From Pectinophora gossypiella (Eukaryota > Arthropoda > Insecta > Lepidoptera > Gelechiidae), in the NCBI RefSeq assembly GCF_024362695.1, contig NC_065422.1:6757534-6821533 (forward strand): a DNA stretch of 64,000 nucleotides. The letters run 5' to 3'. This document shows positions 46,655 to 57,665 of this stretch, piece after piece. A program made the position numbers and the translations under genes. The notes beneath the pieces were generated by a model, which worked only from the letters and a program-made list of their open reading frames with translations, did not search any database and was not told the origin of the DNA. The first letter of the stretch is position 1. Every line of letters starts with the position of its first letter.

Positions 46655-48655
46655 GAAATAATGGATTGTCCTGATGATCCGTGGTTCAGAGGACACCATC
46701 AGCAGTGGGTTTTGGCTATTATCTACTCTAGTTTTTTGGATTCCACAACCAATCCAATAACATATCGCTTAAGCTTTGAGGACACAGTGTCCACTGCCAG
46801 CTCATCTACTTCTGACATTTCTTCTATCGAAGTTGATGTTGATATGGTTACTAAGCTGCTGTCTAATCTCGATGCCAGTAAATCTGCAGGGCCTGACTAC
46901 CTGCCTGCCCGTTTCTTGATTAATTGCGCTAAAACTATATCTGTTCCTCTAGCCTTGCTATTTAGGAAATCGTTCGATTCCGGCATAGTACCAACTCTCT
47001 GGAAACAGGCTTTTGTTACTCCCGTCCATAAAAAGGGCCTTAAAACTGACATAGCCAATTACCGACCGATATCTAAATTGTGTATTGTCTCGAAGGTGAT
47101 GGAGAAGCTGGTATATGAACAGTTGTACCCGGTGCTGAAGCACTCGTTTAGTGAATCTCAGCACGGTTTCTTAAAGGGGCGGTCCTCAGTATCTAACCTT
47201 ATTCTGTTAAATGATGCGGTAACTGAGGCAATGGATAATGGAGATCAGGTCGATGTCATTTACACTGATTATAGCAAAGCCTTTGATCGGATCCAGTATG
47301 ATTTACTTCTAGCCAAGTTGTCTAAGGTCGGCATAAGAGGAAACCTTCTACGGTGGTTCTCTTCCTACATTGATAATCGGTCACAGGCTGTAGTCGTTAA
47401 CAATTACATTTCTAGCTGGATTGTTATACCCAGCGGCGTGCCTCAAGGCTCCCTTCTGGGGCCATTGCTGTTTATTATCTTTGTGAATGACATCGACCAC
47501 TGCTTCCACTCCTCGCAGCTACTCTGTTTTGCTGATGACATGAAAATATTCGCCCGCATCTCATCGATTGCTGACGCTGAGGCGCTCCAGTCGGATCTTT
47601 CTCGTTTGGAGGATTACTGTTCAAATCATCTGCTCGACTTGAATCCTGTTAAGTGTAGTATAGTAACATATACTCGCAAACATATCCCAATTAATTTCCA
47701 CTACACTCTTAAGGGTGAAATTCTTGAGAGAAACAAGCTAGTACGAGATCTTGGAGTGTTTCACGACAGTAAGCTGATGTTTGACGCCCACATTGAGAAA
47801 ATTACTGCTAAGGCGTATAAAGCACTTGGGTTTGTGATGCGTTCATCAAAGGACTTCGTCAAAATTAAAACGTTTAAGATACTGTACTGTACCTTTGTGC
47901 GCAGTAACTTGGAGTATGCGTCGCAGATCTGGAATCCTATGTACCAAAAATACATCCATCAAATTGAGAACATACAAAAGAAGTTTGTGCGTTATGTTTG
48001 CTACCGGTTTAAACAGCGATATTCATCTAGTATGTATTTGGATATGTGCAGGAGATTTCATTTGCTCCCTCTCGAGAAACGACGGGAAATAGCAGACTTG
48101 ATTTACTTGTTAAAAATAACTACTGGTGTTGTTGATTGTCCAAGCCTGCTATCAAAAATATATATTAAGCCCCCTTATAGAAGTCTGCGTCACAATAATT
48201 TGATTTTTCTTCCGCGCGCTACTACTAACTATCGACAGAATACTTATATTTGGCGAGCCGCAAATAGTTTTAATAACCTATGCGCTACAACTGAATTAGA
48301 TTTGTTCAACACTGGTTGTGAGGCAGCGAGACGTGAGATTAGCAAGCAATTCTTTAACCTGTAGCATAGAATAAATAGTAGTGTATCTAGGTTGAATGAC
48401 GCGTGCATTGTGAGTGTAGCCTTTTTGTACATTTTGTGTTTTTGAGACAGTAATGGTTAACTGCTGACTTTGTTATTATGCCTAGTGTAATGTGCATTAG
48501 TGCAAACCTTTATGTTTGTTTTTTTTTTTCAATTTGCTATCTGCGAGGAACTATAATTGGCTTTCTGTTTTTACCATAAGTTGCTACTAAATTAATTATA
48601 GCTGTTGTTTCTCCGAACATTAAATAAATAAATAAATAAATAAATAAATTATTTA
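46655..48655 (+). mobile_element. non-LTR retrotransposon, 5' truncated, with intact RT ORF
   Basis: The ORF 46661-48364 (567 codons) has no interruptions. Reverse transcriptase motifs: VHKKGLKTDIANYRPIS, SQHGFLKGRSS, IYTDYSKAFDRI (first catalytic Asp), GVPQGSLLGPLLF and CFADDMKIF (catalytic DD). The endonuclease domain is absent, so the copy is 5' truncated and the apparent ATG is incidental. It ends in (AAAT)n at 48617-48650, as in CR1/L2/Jockey-group LINEs; clade not resolved. An open frame implies a young insertion. Confidence 0.85.
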
Positions 48656-49117
48656 CTTAAGTAAGTGTATATAGTCGTTGCTTGATCTATGTCAGGGAGG
48701 ACTTTGGCGGCTCAATAGTAACCCTAGCAGCAGAGTTTAAAATCCACACTGCATCAACATAATCACACAACACAATTGCACACAGTTTTGCAACGGAAAA
48801 CCTTAAGCTATTGCGGGCAAAAACGATTTTAACGTAAAAAGCGATTTTTTGCTAACTACTTTCGCAAGATATCGATTTAGGAGATATGACTTCCACATTT
48901 GCGGCAAATCTACAATAAGTCACGTGAAGAACAAACAGGTATGACATAATGTAGTAAGTAGATGATGTTACTTACTTACTAACAAGTGCAAGTTTCCGTC
49001 GAATGAATCGTGGCTCTTCCAATCCCAATTGAATTTATGGGCGTTACGTAGGTACCTACCTACTTAACTATGACTATTAAATAAGCTCTAACGTTAACCA
49101 TGAAATAAAAGAAAGAC

Positions 49118-49322
49118 GTTGAAAAGGCCAAATGAGTGCGAAACGCGCGGCATATAAGTAAGTAAGAGCTAATAGTTCATACTTCAACTTTGCACTCCAC
49201 TCGTCCGCAAACTTTAGAACCCACAAAGCTCCGCGAAAATATATTAAAAGTTGTGTATAACCTGCAGGGCAATAAGTCAAATATCGACTATCACGCAAGG
49301 AGATTCCTCCTTATCACAGGAC
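49118..49322 (+). repeat. repeat pair, copy 1
   Basis: Shares AATAGTTCATACTTCAACTT, CCACTCGTCCGCAAACTTTA and TCCTCCTTATCACAGGA with 62633-62845. It lies about 230 bp upstream of the proposed mutarotase promoter. Class unknown. Confidence 0.6.
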
Positions 49323-49543
49323 AGCTAAAACCTTAGTATGATCGACTATTTATCAGAAAAGTAAAAAGTACCAACCTACTTAATCTACGTAGGCACTTAG
49401 GTACCTAAATGTTATCGCGGTTACATTATCAAAGTTGACCGGACCACAAATGAAAATAACAGTGAAGATAGCGGCACATGATTTTGATGTAGGTAATCTC
49501 ACCACATACGTTCCAGCACATACCACGCCTAATTTCACACGAG

Positions 49544-49629
49544 TTTATAAATTGCTTGTTATTCAACTACCACATTCATTCTTTACAATCTACTGAAGTA
49601 TCCAATCTTGCCGCTGTAACTGTGATATT
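49544..49629 (+). promoter_or_regulatory. candidate mutarotase core promoter and 5' UTR exon
   Basis: TATA-like TTTATAAAT at 49544-49552, initiator-like ATTCATT near 49575, and a donor GTAAGT at 49630. The partner acceptor is the AG at 50570-50571, 18 bases before the mutarotase ATG. Inferred, not proven. Confidence 0.4.
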
Positions 49630-50352
49630 GTAAGTACTTTTTACATTTATATTATTAAGTATAAGTACCTAGTATAGGTAGCTTTCTGCTCCGGTCTATG
49701 CTTATGTGCGTAAGATTATATCCGGGATATATAGGTACCTAATTAATATCCTAGCCTAATAATGCACCTTCTTGAATATGGATATAAACTATTTAGGTAA
49801 GTACTTAGGAGGTAGATAAGTATCTAACATCGCGTTCGCGGTTTAGCAGACTTGAAGAGATGACAAACCTAGCTACCTATTCATGAATCCTCGATTATCT
49901 AAACAGATTGATAAAAAATGTATGGCCATCTAAACCGGCGAGTTGGCCTTGAGTGAGAAACCAATGTTAAACTTAATTATCAACTCATAAAATTAACTTC
50001 TTTCCGCAAATCACTGTAGTGTCGGAATCATACACCAGTTTTTTTTGCGGTTAAAAGATGTGCAAACTGTCCAAAGCAACAAAAAAGTAAAACCTGATTA
50101 GAAATAAGCAAGCATTGATGTAATGTTACTTCATATTAAGGGATTTTTCAAAAAGGGGCTTACGTAAGACCAATTTGGTCTTTTCTGTCCCAATGTGACA
50201 TACTTACTGGGCAGGTAAGTACTTTACAAGTTATAAATATTTACAGCTTATCGTATACCTAGCACATAGCAATTCACAATGCTAGTAAATGAAGTGTTTA
50301 CAGTGGATGTTGCTGTAAAGATAATGATAACTACTCGATAATAGTGCTGCCC

Positions 50353-50488
50353 ATCGATAGGCCACTGTCGATAAGTAGTCTATCAATAGACTATCGAGAA
50401 TTAAAAAAACAATGGTATCGAAAACTATCGATAGATACTATCGATGAAATGATTTTCAAGTCATCTATCGACAATGAAACTATCGATA
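50353..50488. promoter_or_regulatory. cluster of TATCGATA motifs
   Basis: Two exact TATCGATA (50426, 50481) plus ATCGATA at 50353 and TATCGAT at 50439, with further TATCGA/GTCGATA half matches between them. TATCGATA is the DRE bound by DREF in Drosophila. It lies 100-240 bp upstream of the mutarotase ATG. It could instead be a decayed palindromic transposon. Confidence 0.45.
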
Positions 50489-50589
50489 ACCGGCAACGCT
50501 ACTCGGTAACACTATCTATGATAAAGCTATCCACCTACTGAAATTGTTATATTGTTTGCATACTTTTACAGACTGAACTGAGTTACAAA

Positions 50590-53500
50590 ATGGTGGTGCT
50601 CACAGCAGAAGACTTCGGCACTTTTAAGGGCGAAGTGGTGAAGAAGTATACGTGGAAGACAAACTCCGGATTTTGCCTCAGTGCTATTTCTTATGGAGCC
50701 ATCATTCAGTCTATTAAAGTAAGATAATTTCCATCTAAGTACTAAATATCATCATCTACCTAGCATTATCCCGTTTTTCACAGGGTCCGCTTACCTAACC
50801 TGAAGATTTGACAGATCCGGTTTTTTACAGAAGCTACTGCCTGTCTAACCTTCCGACCCGCAAAGAGAAAACCCAATACAAGTTAGGTCACATACCTCCG
50901 AAAATGCATTTCTCGGGAATGTGGGTTTTTCTTCACCTTGACATGAATTCGAAAACAAATTCGTCAATCATTGGTTTAGGCCTGTGCTGGATTCGAACCT
51001 GGAAGTGAGAGGCAAACGTTCTACCAACTGGTGGTAGCCCAGTTGGTAGAACGTTCAAACGAACGAAGAAACATAGGTACTTAAATGTAATGTGTATGGG
51101 TATCTAAGTACTAAATATGAGATAGATTAAGCAAATTCTTCAACTTTCTTCAATCATCTTCTCGCACTACGGGTTGTATTGTACGTATACCTAGGGTCGA
51201 TGACCGACCTCATCTCATTAACCCCAGAAGAGCACCGGAAGTCGATAGCATTCGTGCGACCGCAAATACATTAGGACTTGTTAGGTGATAGAGTGAGAAA
51301 CAGTGTGATAAGACAGAGATGGCGTAAAAGACTATATAGTGACTAAAATTGGGTAGAGAATGGTAAGTTGGTTTGGATACGTAGATCGGGTGAAGGATAA
51401 TAGTATTACGAAAGCAGTATATAAAGCGAAGGTTAGTAGAAGGTTGGGCTGGCAGAGGAAGACCTGGAGGGACGTATATTGACCAAATTGGATATGTCCT
51501 TAGAAAAGGTTCAGTAAGTACGATGTGAAGGAAGCAAGAGAAGTGTGTCAGGATCGAAGCAAATGGAATTCCATAGTCTCTGCTTACCACGGTGGAGAAT
51601 ATACGTGTGTGTTATGTAAGTAGTTGAGTTCTAACAGGATGCTTGCAAATAACAAAAGATTCTAGAACATTTCTGCCATAGGACTACCTAACCGTGGCCA
51701 AAAGTTCCAATAAAATAACTTATTTTGTTCAACTCCATCTTCAGGTAAAAGACAAGAACGGAGAGATCACAGACATAGTTCTCGGGTTCGATGACCTTGA
51801 CGGTTACGTCACCAGGAACACGCCATATTTCGGCGCGGCTATTGGTCGATGCGCGAACAGGATTGGCGGAGCCACCTTCGACATAGATGGCGCCACTTAT
51901 AACGTTGCCAAGAATATTGGCAACAATCATTTGCATGGCGGGATCGTTGGTTTTGATAAGGTACGTTTTGGATATTGTTTGGTCATTCAGTACAACCATC
52001 ATCATCTACCTAGCGTCTGCCTAGGGTTTGGTTACTTAACTAGCTGGAGTGCAATGCAAATCTGGGTGATCATATTGAAGCAATTCATCTAAAAAGTGAC
52101 ATGTCTCAAATTTTAACCCCCTAAATTTTCAAACTGAACTGAAAACCAGACTAAAAACAAGTGACGGAGGTAAAAGCATAAAAAAGAAACTTTTCATTTT
52201 TATATCGTAATCTTATATCAAGATTGATTGTCTCTTTCTGTCGGAATTCTATGTCCACTGTCTTCTAACTCTCACTCTCTTTTTGTTCTTTCAGTTCTTT
52301 CAGTCACCAATTTCTTGTTCTTATCCCAATGTAGATAAACACAGTGATTTCTTCTTTTATCCATCTCCATCAACCATCATCACATTTCAACGACATGTTT
52401 GTATCTTTGTATACCCACAGCATATTATAATAATCATTTATCTTACAGGTCAACTGGAAATCGACAGTGGATGGCGCAAAGGTGACCTTTAGCTACTTCT
52501 CGAAAGACTTGGAAGAAGGTTACCCTGGCAACTTGGTGGTCTCCGTGTCATATGAAGTGACTGACGATGACAGGTTACACATGGACTTTGCAGGCACGAC
52601 TGATAAGAGGACTGTGGTGAACCTGACAAACCACTCTTACTTTAACTTGGCTGGTCACGACACTGGTTCCGAGGAGCTGTACAACCATGTGTTTGTAATT
52701 AATGCTGACAAGTAAGTATGAAAATTAATGAAAGTAAATATTAAAGTTAATAAGGAGATTTATTTGGAGAGTTTTATGAGACAGATAGGTAGCACAATTT
52801 TTAGTCACGCGGGTCTCATATGTACTTACTTACATCGAAACGCGGAAGCGCATTGATTCGTTTCAATATTCAGCGTTCATCGATCAGATTTATGTTCATA
52901 TATTCCAATAACCTTTCGTCCGCCAGAACGCAGATCTCAACCAGAGACAATGATAATTATATTGTGTCTGGTATCTCAGCAGGTTAGAGATTAATAAGGA
53001 ATCTATGATTCTTCTCTTTAAACGCCAACCTCAAATAACCGTGGTCCAGTTTATTCTAATCCATGACATATGTTGACATATTTGTCAACATCAGGGAAAC
53101 CTCATTATGAAAGTTAACCCACATTATGAAAGTTAACGGAGGATTGGAATAAATCTTCTCTTGGTATAGATATTGTAAAATGAGATAAGTACTCAGACTT
53201 TTCAAACTTGGACTCAAATCCCGGTGGGAACACATCTCAAAAATCACTTTGTGATCCCTAGTTTGGTTAGGATATTACAGGCTGATCTTCTGATTGTCCG
53301 ACAGTAACATGATCAGTGCTTCAGAAGGCACGTAAAACTGTTGGTCCCGGTTACTACTTACTGATGTAACAATGTAGTCATTACATGACCATGTCAGGGG
53401 CCTTTGGCGGCTCAATAATAACCCTGACACCAGGGTTGATGAGGTTGGTAATCTACTTCATAACCCACACGATAAAAAGAAGTTGGACTAGGTCTTTATC

Positions 53501-56454
53501 ATTCTTCTCCAGACTTTACCGTCTTGGGAAAGTACGAAATAACCCAGATATTAACAATCGCAGGTGAACAACGTAGATGGCTCCAATCCATAGAAGTTAC
53601 CAGCCGATCGCTTCTTGTTGTTGATACAATATGTCTATCATACGTATTGGTTATCGAAACGTGAACGAATAGTCCATAATATTATTTCAGGATAACGGAG
53701 ACGGATTCAGATTCGATTCCAACTGGTAACTTCAGCAAGGTGGGTGGTACTCCTTACGACCTGCGAGTAGCCAAGCGGTTGGGTGATGTAATGGACCAAC
53801 TTCCGGGGTTGTACGATGATAACTTCTGTGTTACCAGCTATGAGAATAAGGTAATTAAGTAATTATACATATTTCTCTGCGTGATATCGTCTAATGCGTG
53901 TCTCCTTTCTAGAAACCCTCTTCATTCTTTGAACATACATACATACATACATAAACTCACGCCTATTTCCCACCGGGGTAAGCAGAGACTATAGAATTCC
54001 ATTTGCTTCGATCCTGACACACTTCTCTTGCTTCCTCCACATTCATCAATCGCTTCATACACGCACGCCGGTTCAGAGTAGATCGTATTGAACCTTTTCT
54101 AAGGACATCTCCAATTTGATCATCGTAAGTCCTACTCGGTCTTCCTCTGCCAGCCCTACCATCAACTTTCGCTTTATATACCGCTTTTGCAATTCTATTA
54201 TCCTTCATCCGCTCAACGTGTCCAAACCAACCTAACATTCCCTTCTCAATCCTAGTCACTATATCGTCTTTTACACCACATCTCTGTTTTATCACACTGT
54301 TTCTCAGCACTCTATCACTCAACTTCACACCGCAGATGCTACGCAAAGACCTCATTTCTACGGCATTGATCCTACTTTCATGCTTCTTCTGCCATACCCA
54401 ACATTCACTACCGCACTTCAGCGTAGGGACAAGCACTGCATTGTGAACAGCCATCCTCGCATCTTGCGAGATACATTGGCTACTAACAACTGCATGCATT
54501 GCCCCATTCACTGAATTACCCAATCCCACTCTCCTTTCTATATCTTCATCACATTTACCATCCCTTGTAATTCATCATTCTTTGAAACTTTATGATAATG
54601 ATCACCTGTCAAAAACGGTCACTATGATTAGTGCGTTCTATGTACAATTGGTAGTGTTACCTGCAAGTACCTATACCAAAGGGACATAACACATACATAC
54701 ATACATTAACATACTAATGTACTTAATATATATGTATAAATAAACACATATTACATAAATCGTTCCTATGTTCGTTCGTTGCTTCCAAGCTACTAAGTGC
54801 TGGAACGACCTTCCACCACCAATCAGGAACCGGAGCTCTAAGGTTACATTCAAAAAGTATTTAAAGAATCACCTACTAGAAATACAGAGGTTAGATATAC
54901 CAGCGATGTACTTGGGATAGCGGTTGCTGCCTCTTTAGATCACATCTGGGTGCTCCTGGATGTCCGTTTTCGTTTCGTTTTGTTATTATGATTATGAAAT
55001 TTTATATGTATATTATTATGTTTATTTAATTATCGCACTCACATCACATGCACCATAGCTACACACTGCTTTCACTACTCACTTATAGATCCTTCTTTTA
55101 GTGTAATATTTCTGTCTTTTATTTTGTTTCTGCTTTCTATGTGTAACACTGTCGTTTTTTTTTTGTACTCTTTATTTATTTTTTAAAATTTATTGTGCGG
55201 GTACTCGCGTTTCACCGATCGGCGTGGGTTGAAAATCAGTGTTGCCCTCTGGGTAAATTTTCACTGAACCCTGGCCTTTTTTGGTGAACTGCGGCACCCA
55301 TATACCTTTATGTTTTCCAACTACTTAAATATTAATGTTAATGTGTGTATATTTTAATGTTGTAAATGTATATGTGTGTCGTAGATTTTACCTAAATAAA
55401 CTTTTTTATTATTATTATTATTATATAAATATTTTCATCATCGCTAATTTAAGAGCCACGCTCTTGTCGGTGTAGCATTCTCCATGCTACCTTTTTAGGG
55501 AGGTACAGGGCAGTGGTTTCCCTCTAGCCTTCCGCCCCGCAATACTCTGTCTGACGCGACAAATAAACACGATAAATATTTTACATTAAGTACTTATATA
55601 ATTTTTGACATATTTAAAGGTATATTCAAAGGGACCTACCGGGGTAAGCAGAAACTATAGAATAATAGGCGTGAGTTTATGTAAGTATGTATTCAAAGGG
55701 ACATTTGCAGCCATTCGTAAGCTTGATGTAAGTGGTAGGGTTGGAACAGGAAGGCCTAGACGACATACCGCGATCAAATCTAGGATGCTTTAAAGAAACG
55801 CCAGGTCAAGATCAGTTACCTACTCTAAACTGGCGAGCATGCATGAAGTGTTTGATGAGAGTGGAAGAAGCGAAAGGATCGTAATAAGTGGAATTATTAA
55901 TAGTATCTGCTTACCCCAATGGGAAGTAGGCGTGAATTTATATGTTTGTATGTTAAGCTTGATTCATATTATAGTAAGCACGGGAAGCTCATTCGTTCGA
56001 GAATGAAATACACACAGAAACGCGGCGTAACGCGTTTGTTATTTGTGCATTTTGCTATTCTTACCGCCATTTTGTGTGAAGAGCTTTAAAGATACGAAGA
56101 ACATGCCTTCTTTACGTAATATTTTCTCCTGATCTTCAGGGCTTGACCTTCGTCTCCCACGTGGTCCACCCGTCTTCAGGACGCTTCCTGGAAGTCTACA
56201 GCAACCAGCCAGGAGTCCAGTTCTACACCAGCAATGGTCTGCCAGCTCCCGACCAAGAAGCCATCATTGGCAAGGGTGGTGTCGGCTACAGACGCCACGG
56301 AGCCTTCTGCCTTGAAACCCAGAACTACCCAGATGCCATCCATCATCAGAACTTCCCTAAGGTCGTGCTGAGTCCAGGAGAAGTGTACGATCATAAAGTG
56401 GTGTATAGTTTCGGGGTTGATAAGCGCAGTTCTCCCCAAGTAGTACAGTCATGA
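50590..56454 (+). CDS. galactose mutarotase (aldose 1-epimerase)
   Basis: Five coding exons: 50590-50718, 51745-51960, 52449-52711, 53691-53850 and 56140-56454; GT-AG, consistent phase, 360 aa. The cytosolic enzyme interconverts alpha and beta anomers of galactose and glucose, the entry step of the Leloir pathway. Family signatures: ISYGAIIQSI, VLGFDDLDGYV, FGAAIGRCANRIGGATF, NNHLHGGIVGFDK (catalytic His), VVNLTNHSYFNLAG (second His), GVQFYTSNGLP and GAFCLETQNYPDAIHHQNFP (catalytic Glu). The usual FDHNFC motif is YDDNFC here, keeping the first Asp. The final codons, VQS and the stop, are contributed by a MITE terminus (see 56444). Length fits the family. Confidence 0.93.
50752..51050 (-). repeat. 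SINE family C, full length
   Basis: Complement of tail (CCGCTTACCTAACCTGAAG), body (CCTCCGAAAATGCATTTCTC) and head; near 51010-51050 the head CCAACTGG is followed by an inverted scrap of itself. Confidence 0.65.
51330..51615 (+). repeat. RTE-like LINE 3' end
   Basis: GGTTTGGATACGTAGATCGG, AAAGCGAAGGTTAGTAGAAG, then GAAGCAAGAGAAGTGTGTCA and CTGCTTACCACGGTGG: same region as 53963-54529 on the other strand. In mutarotase intron 1. Confidence 0.6.
53210..53480 (+). repeat. SINE family B, head lost
   Basis: CAAATCCCGGTGGGAACACA, body, central module, CTGACACCAGGGTTGATGAG, CCCACACGATAAAAAGAAG. Confidence 0.65.
53935..54545 (-). mobile_element. RTE-like LINE, 3' fragment with open frame
   Basis: A 188-codon frame (53963-54529) encodes ALVPTLKCGSECWVW, EMRSLRSICGVKLSDRVLRN, MLGWFGHVERMKDNRIAKAV and LMNVEEAREVCQDRSKWNS: the region C-terminal to the RT domain. 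It ends on the minus strand in a short (ATGT)n tail at 53935-53955, as RTE-type elements do. Confidence 0.75.
54765..55430 (+). mobile_element. LINE 3' fragment, different clade
   Basis: Encodes CWNDLPPPIRNRSSKVTFKK followed by LKNHLLEIQRLDIPAMYLG, a C-terminal pattern common in CR1/L2-type elements, then a 3' UTR and a (TTA)n tail at 55405-55425. Confidence 0.65.
55438..55560 (+). repeat. dispersed repeat
   Basis: TTTAAGAGCCACGCTCTTG, GCATTCTCCATGCTACCTTT and GGCAGTGGTTTCCCTCT. Further copies at about 41523-41620 and, inverted, 58660-58815. Class not recognised. Confidence 0.5.
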
Positions 56455-56575
56455 GCAATATCATGTACCCACTTTAGGACCCTGTCGCACTATCATATAT
56501 GATTTGACATTTAATGAGACTTACGGTTTTATTTGTTAAAAAAGTTAATGTGACATGGTTTCAATCAGTGCATGC
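56444..56575 (-). mobile_element. MITE (TACGGTCACGAG family) fused to the mutarotase 3' end
   Basis: Read on the plus strand it starts TACAGTCATGAGCAATATCA, the inverted end of the family, then matches the body in reverse as far as about 56575; the distal end is lost. The TGA of TCATGAG at 56452-56454 is the mutarotase stop codon. Confidence 0.8.
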
Positions 56576-56885
56576 ACACGTTCTATATTATACCTCTGAC
56601 CTATGCATATTGTATTGTAAAAAGTTTCAATCCATTACCTTCGTACCTACTTATATTATTTTATGTAATTAATTATTTACGATGATTATCTTATGTTTTA
56701 AAATCCATTGTATTAACTTTGTCATATTTACTTATAAATAAGCATATCTACATACAAAAATGATCAAATCCGATATTATTAAATTATTGATTAATGATAT
56801 TTAGGTAGGTAGTTTTATTTTATGACTTGTATACGTTGATTTACCAGCTTGTATTATAACAGGATACCCACTAGCCCATCGCACA

Positions 56886-57032
56886 TACGGTCACGAGCAT
56901 TAATATGTATACACTTTGGTACCATGTGACATTAAGTTTTTTGACAAATTGAACTGTAATTCTCATTAAATGTCAAATATGTTAGTGCGATAGAGTCCTT
57001 AAGTGGGTACATTATATTGCTCATGACTGTAC
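56886..57032 (+). mobile_element. MITE (TACGGTCACGAG family), full length
   Basis: TACGGTCACGAGCATTAATA to ATATTGCTCATGACTGTA; 147 bp, inverted relative to the copy at 56444, about 300 bp away. Confidence 0.8.
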
Positions 57033-57665
57033 CTAACACTACGATGTCACGCGTTCTCCGAGGGGCTATCACGCACAATACTCTATTTTTATACAATTTC
57101 TCGCTTGCGGTCGCTTAAGTAAAATAAAATATTATTATGCTTATCACGATTATTTATTGTCCAATTATTATGCTGAATGCGGCAAACTTAATCTTATTGT
57201 TTGTGTTGTGGAGATAGCTTCGATAGCTCCAGTGATGTACTAAACATAGGTCGCGTTGGTTGTTTGAGCGAAAAGGGCGATTATTCAAAAATATCCTACA
57301 GACAAGTAACAGAGGGAAGGTGGGAAAAACTTACAGATGCGCTGCAAAACGGAGATTTATATCCCCGGGGACACTGTCGCTCGACGAGGGCCTTCGGAGA
57401 CGATTCAGATGGCTGTGTGCACTTTTAAGATGATAATGAATTTTGATGGTCGGCCGGCACTCTCACGCACGGTAGTGGAAGCAAGAAGAGAATGAATGAT
57501 TCGGAAATTTGAGTGAGCGTGTTCGATGAATGAATGAGCGCCCTCGGGTGACAGGAAAGGGTAGGAAGCGGGAATGACTGATACTTGAACACTTATTATA
57601 GCAACAGCTCTCAAACTAGTGCCTACATTAAGCAAAGGAAAAAGCTACTTTTTTAACGGTTAAAT

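Noticed and set aside
50344..50541. ORF through the TATCGATA cluster
   Set aside because: Low-complexity translation (repeats of SID/IDY) caused by the motif cluster itself.
51688..52005. minus-strand ORF over mutarotase exon 2
   Set aside because: Antisense shadow of the exon encoding the FGAAIGRCANRIGG motif.
57201..57428. 75-codon ORF between the convergent genes
   Set aside because: No recognisable motif, not flanked by convincing splice sites; chance ORF in a repeat-rich spacer.
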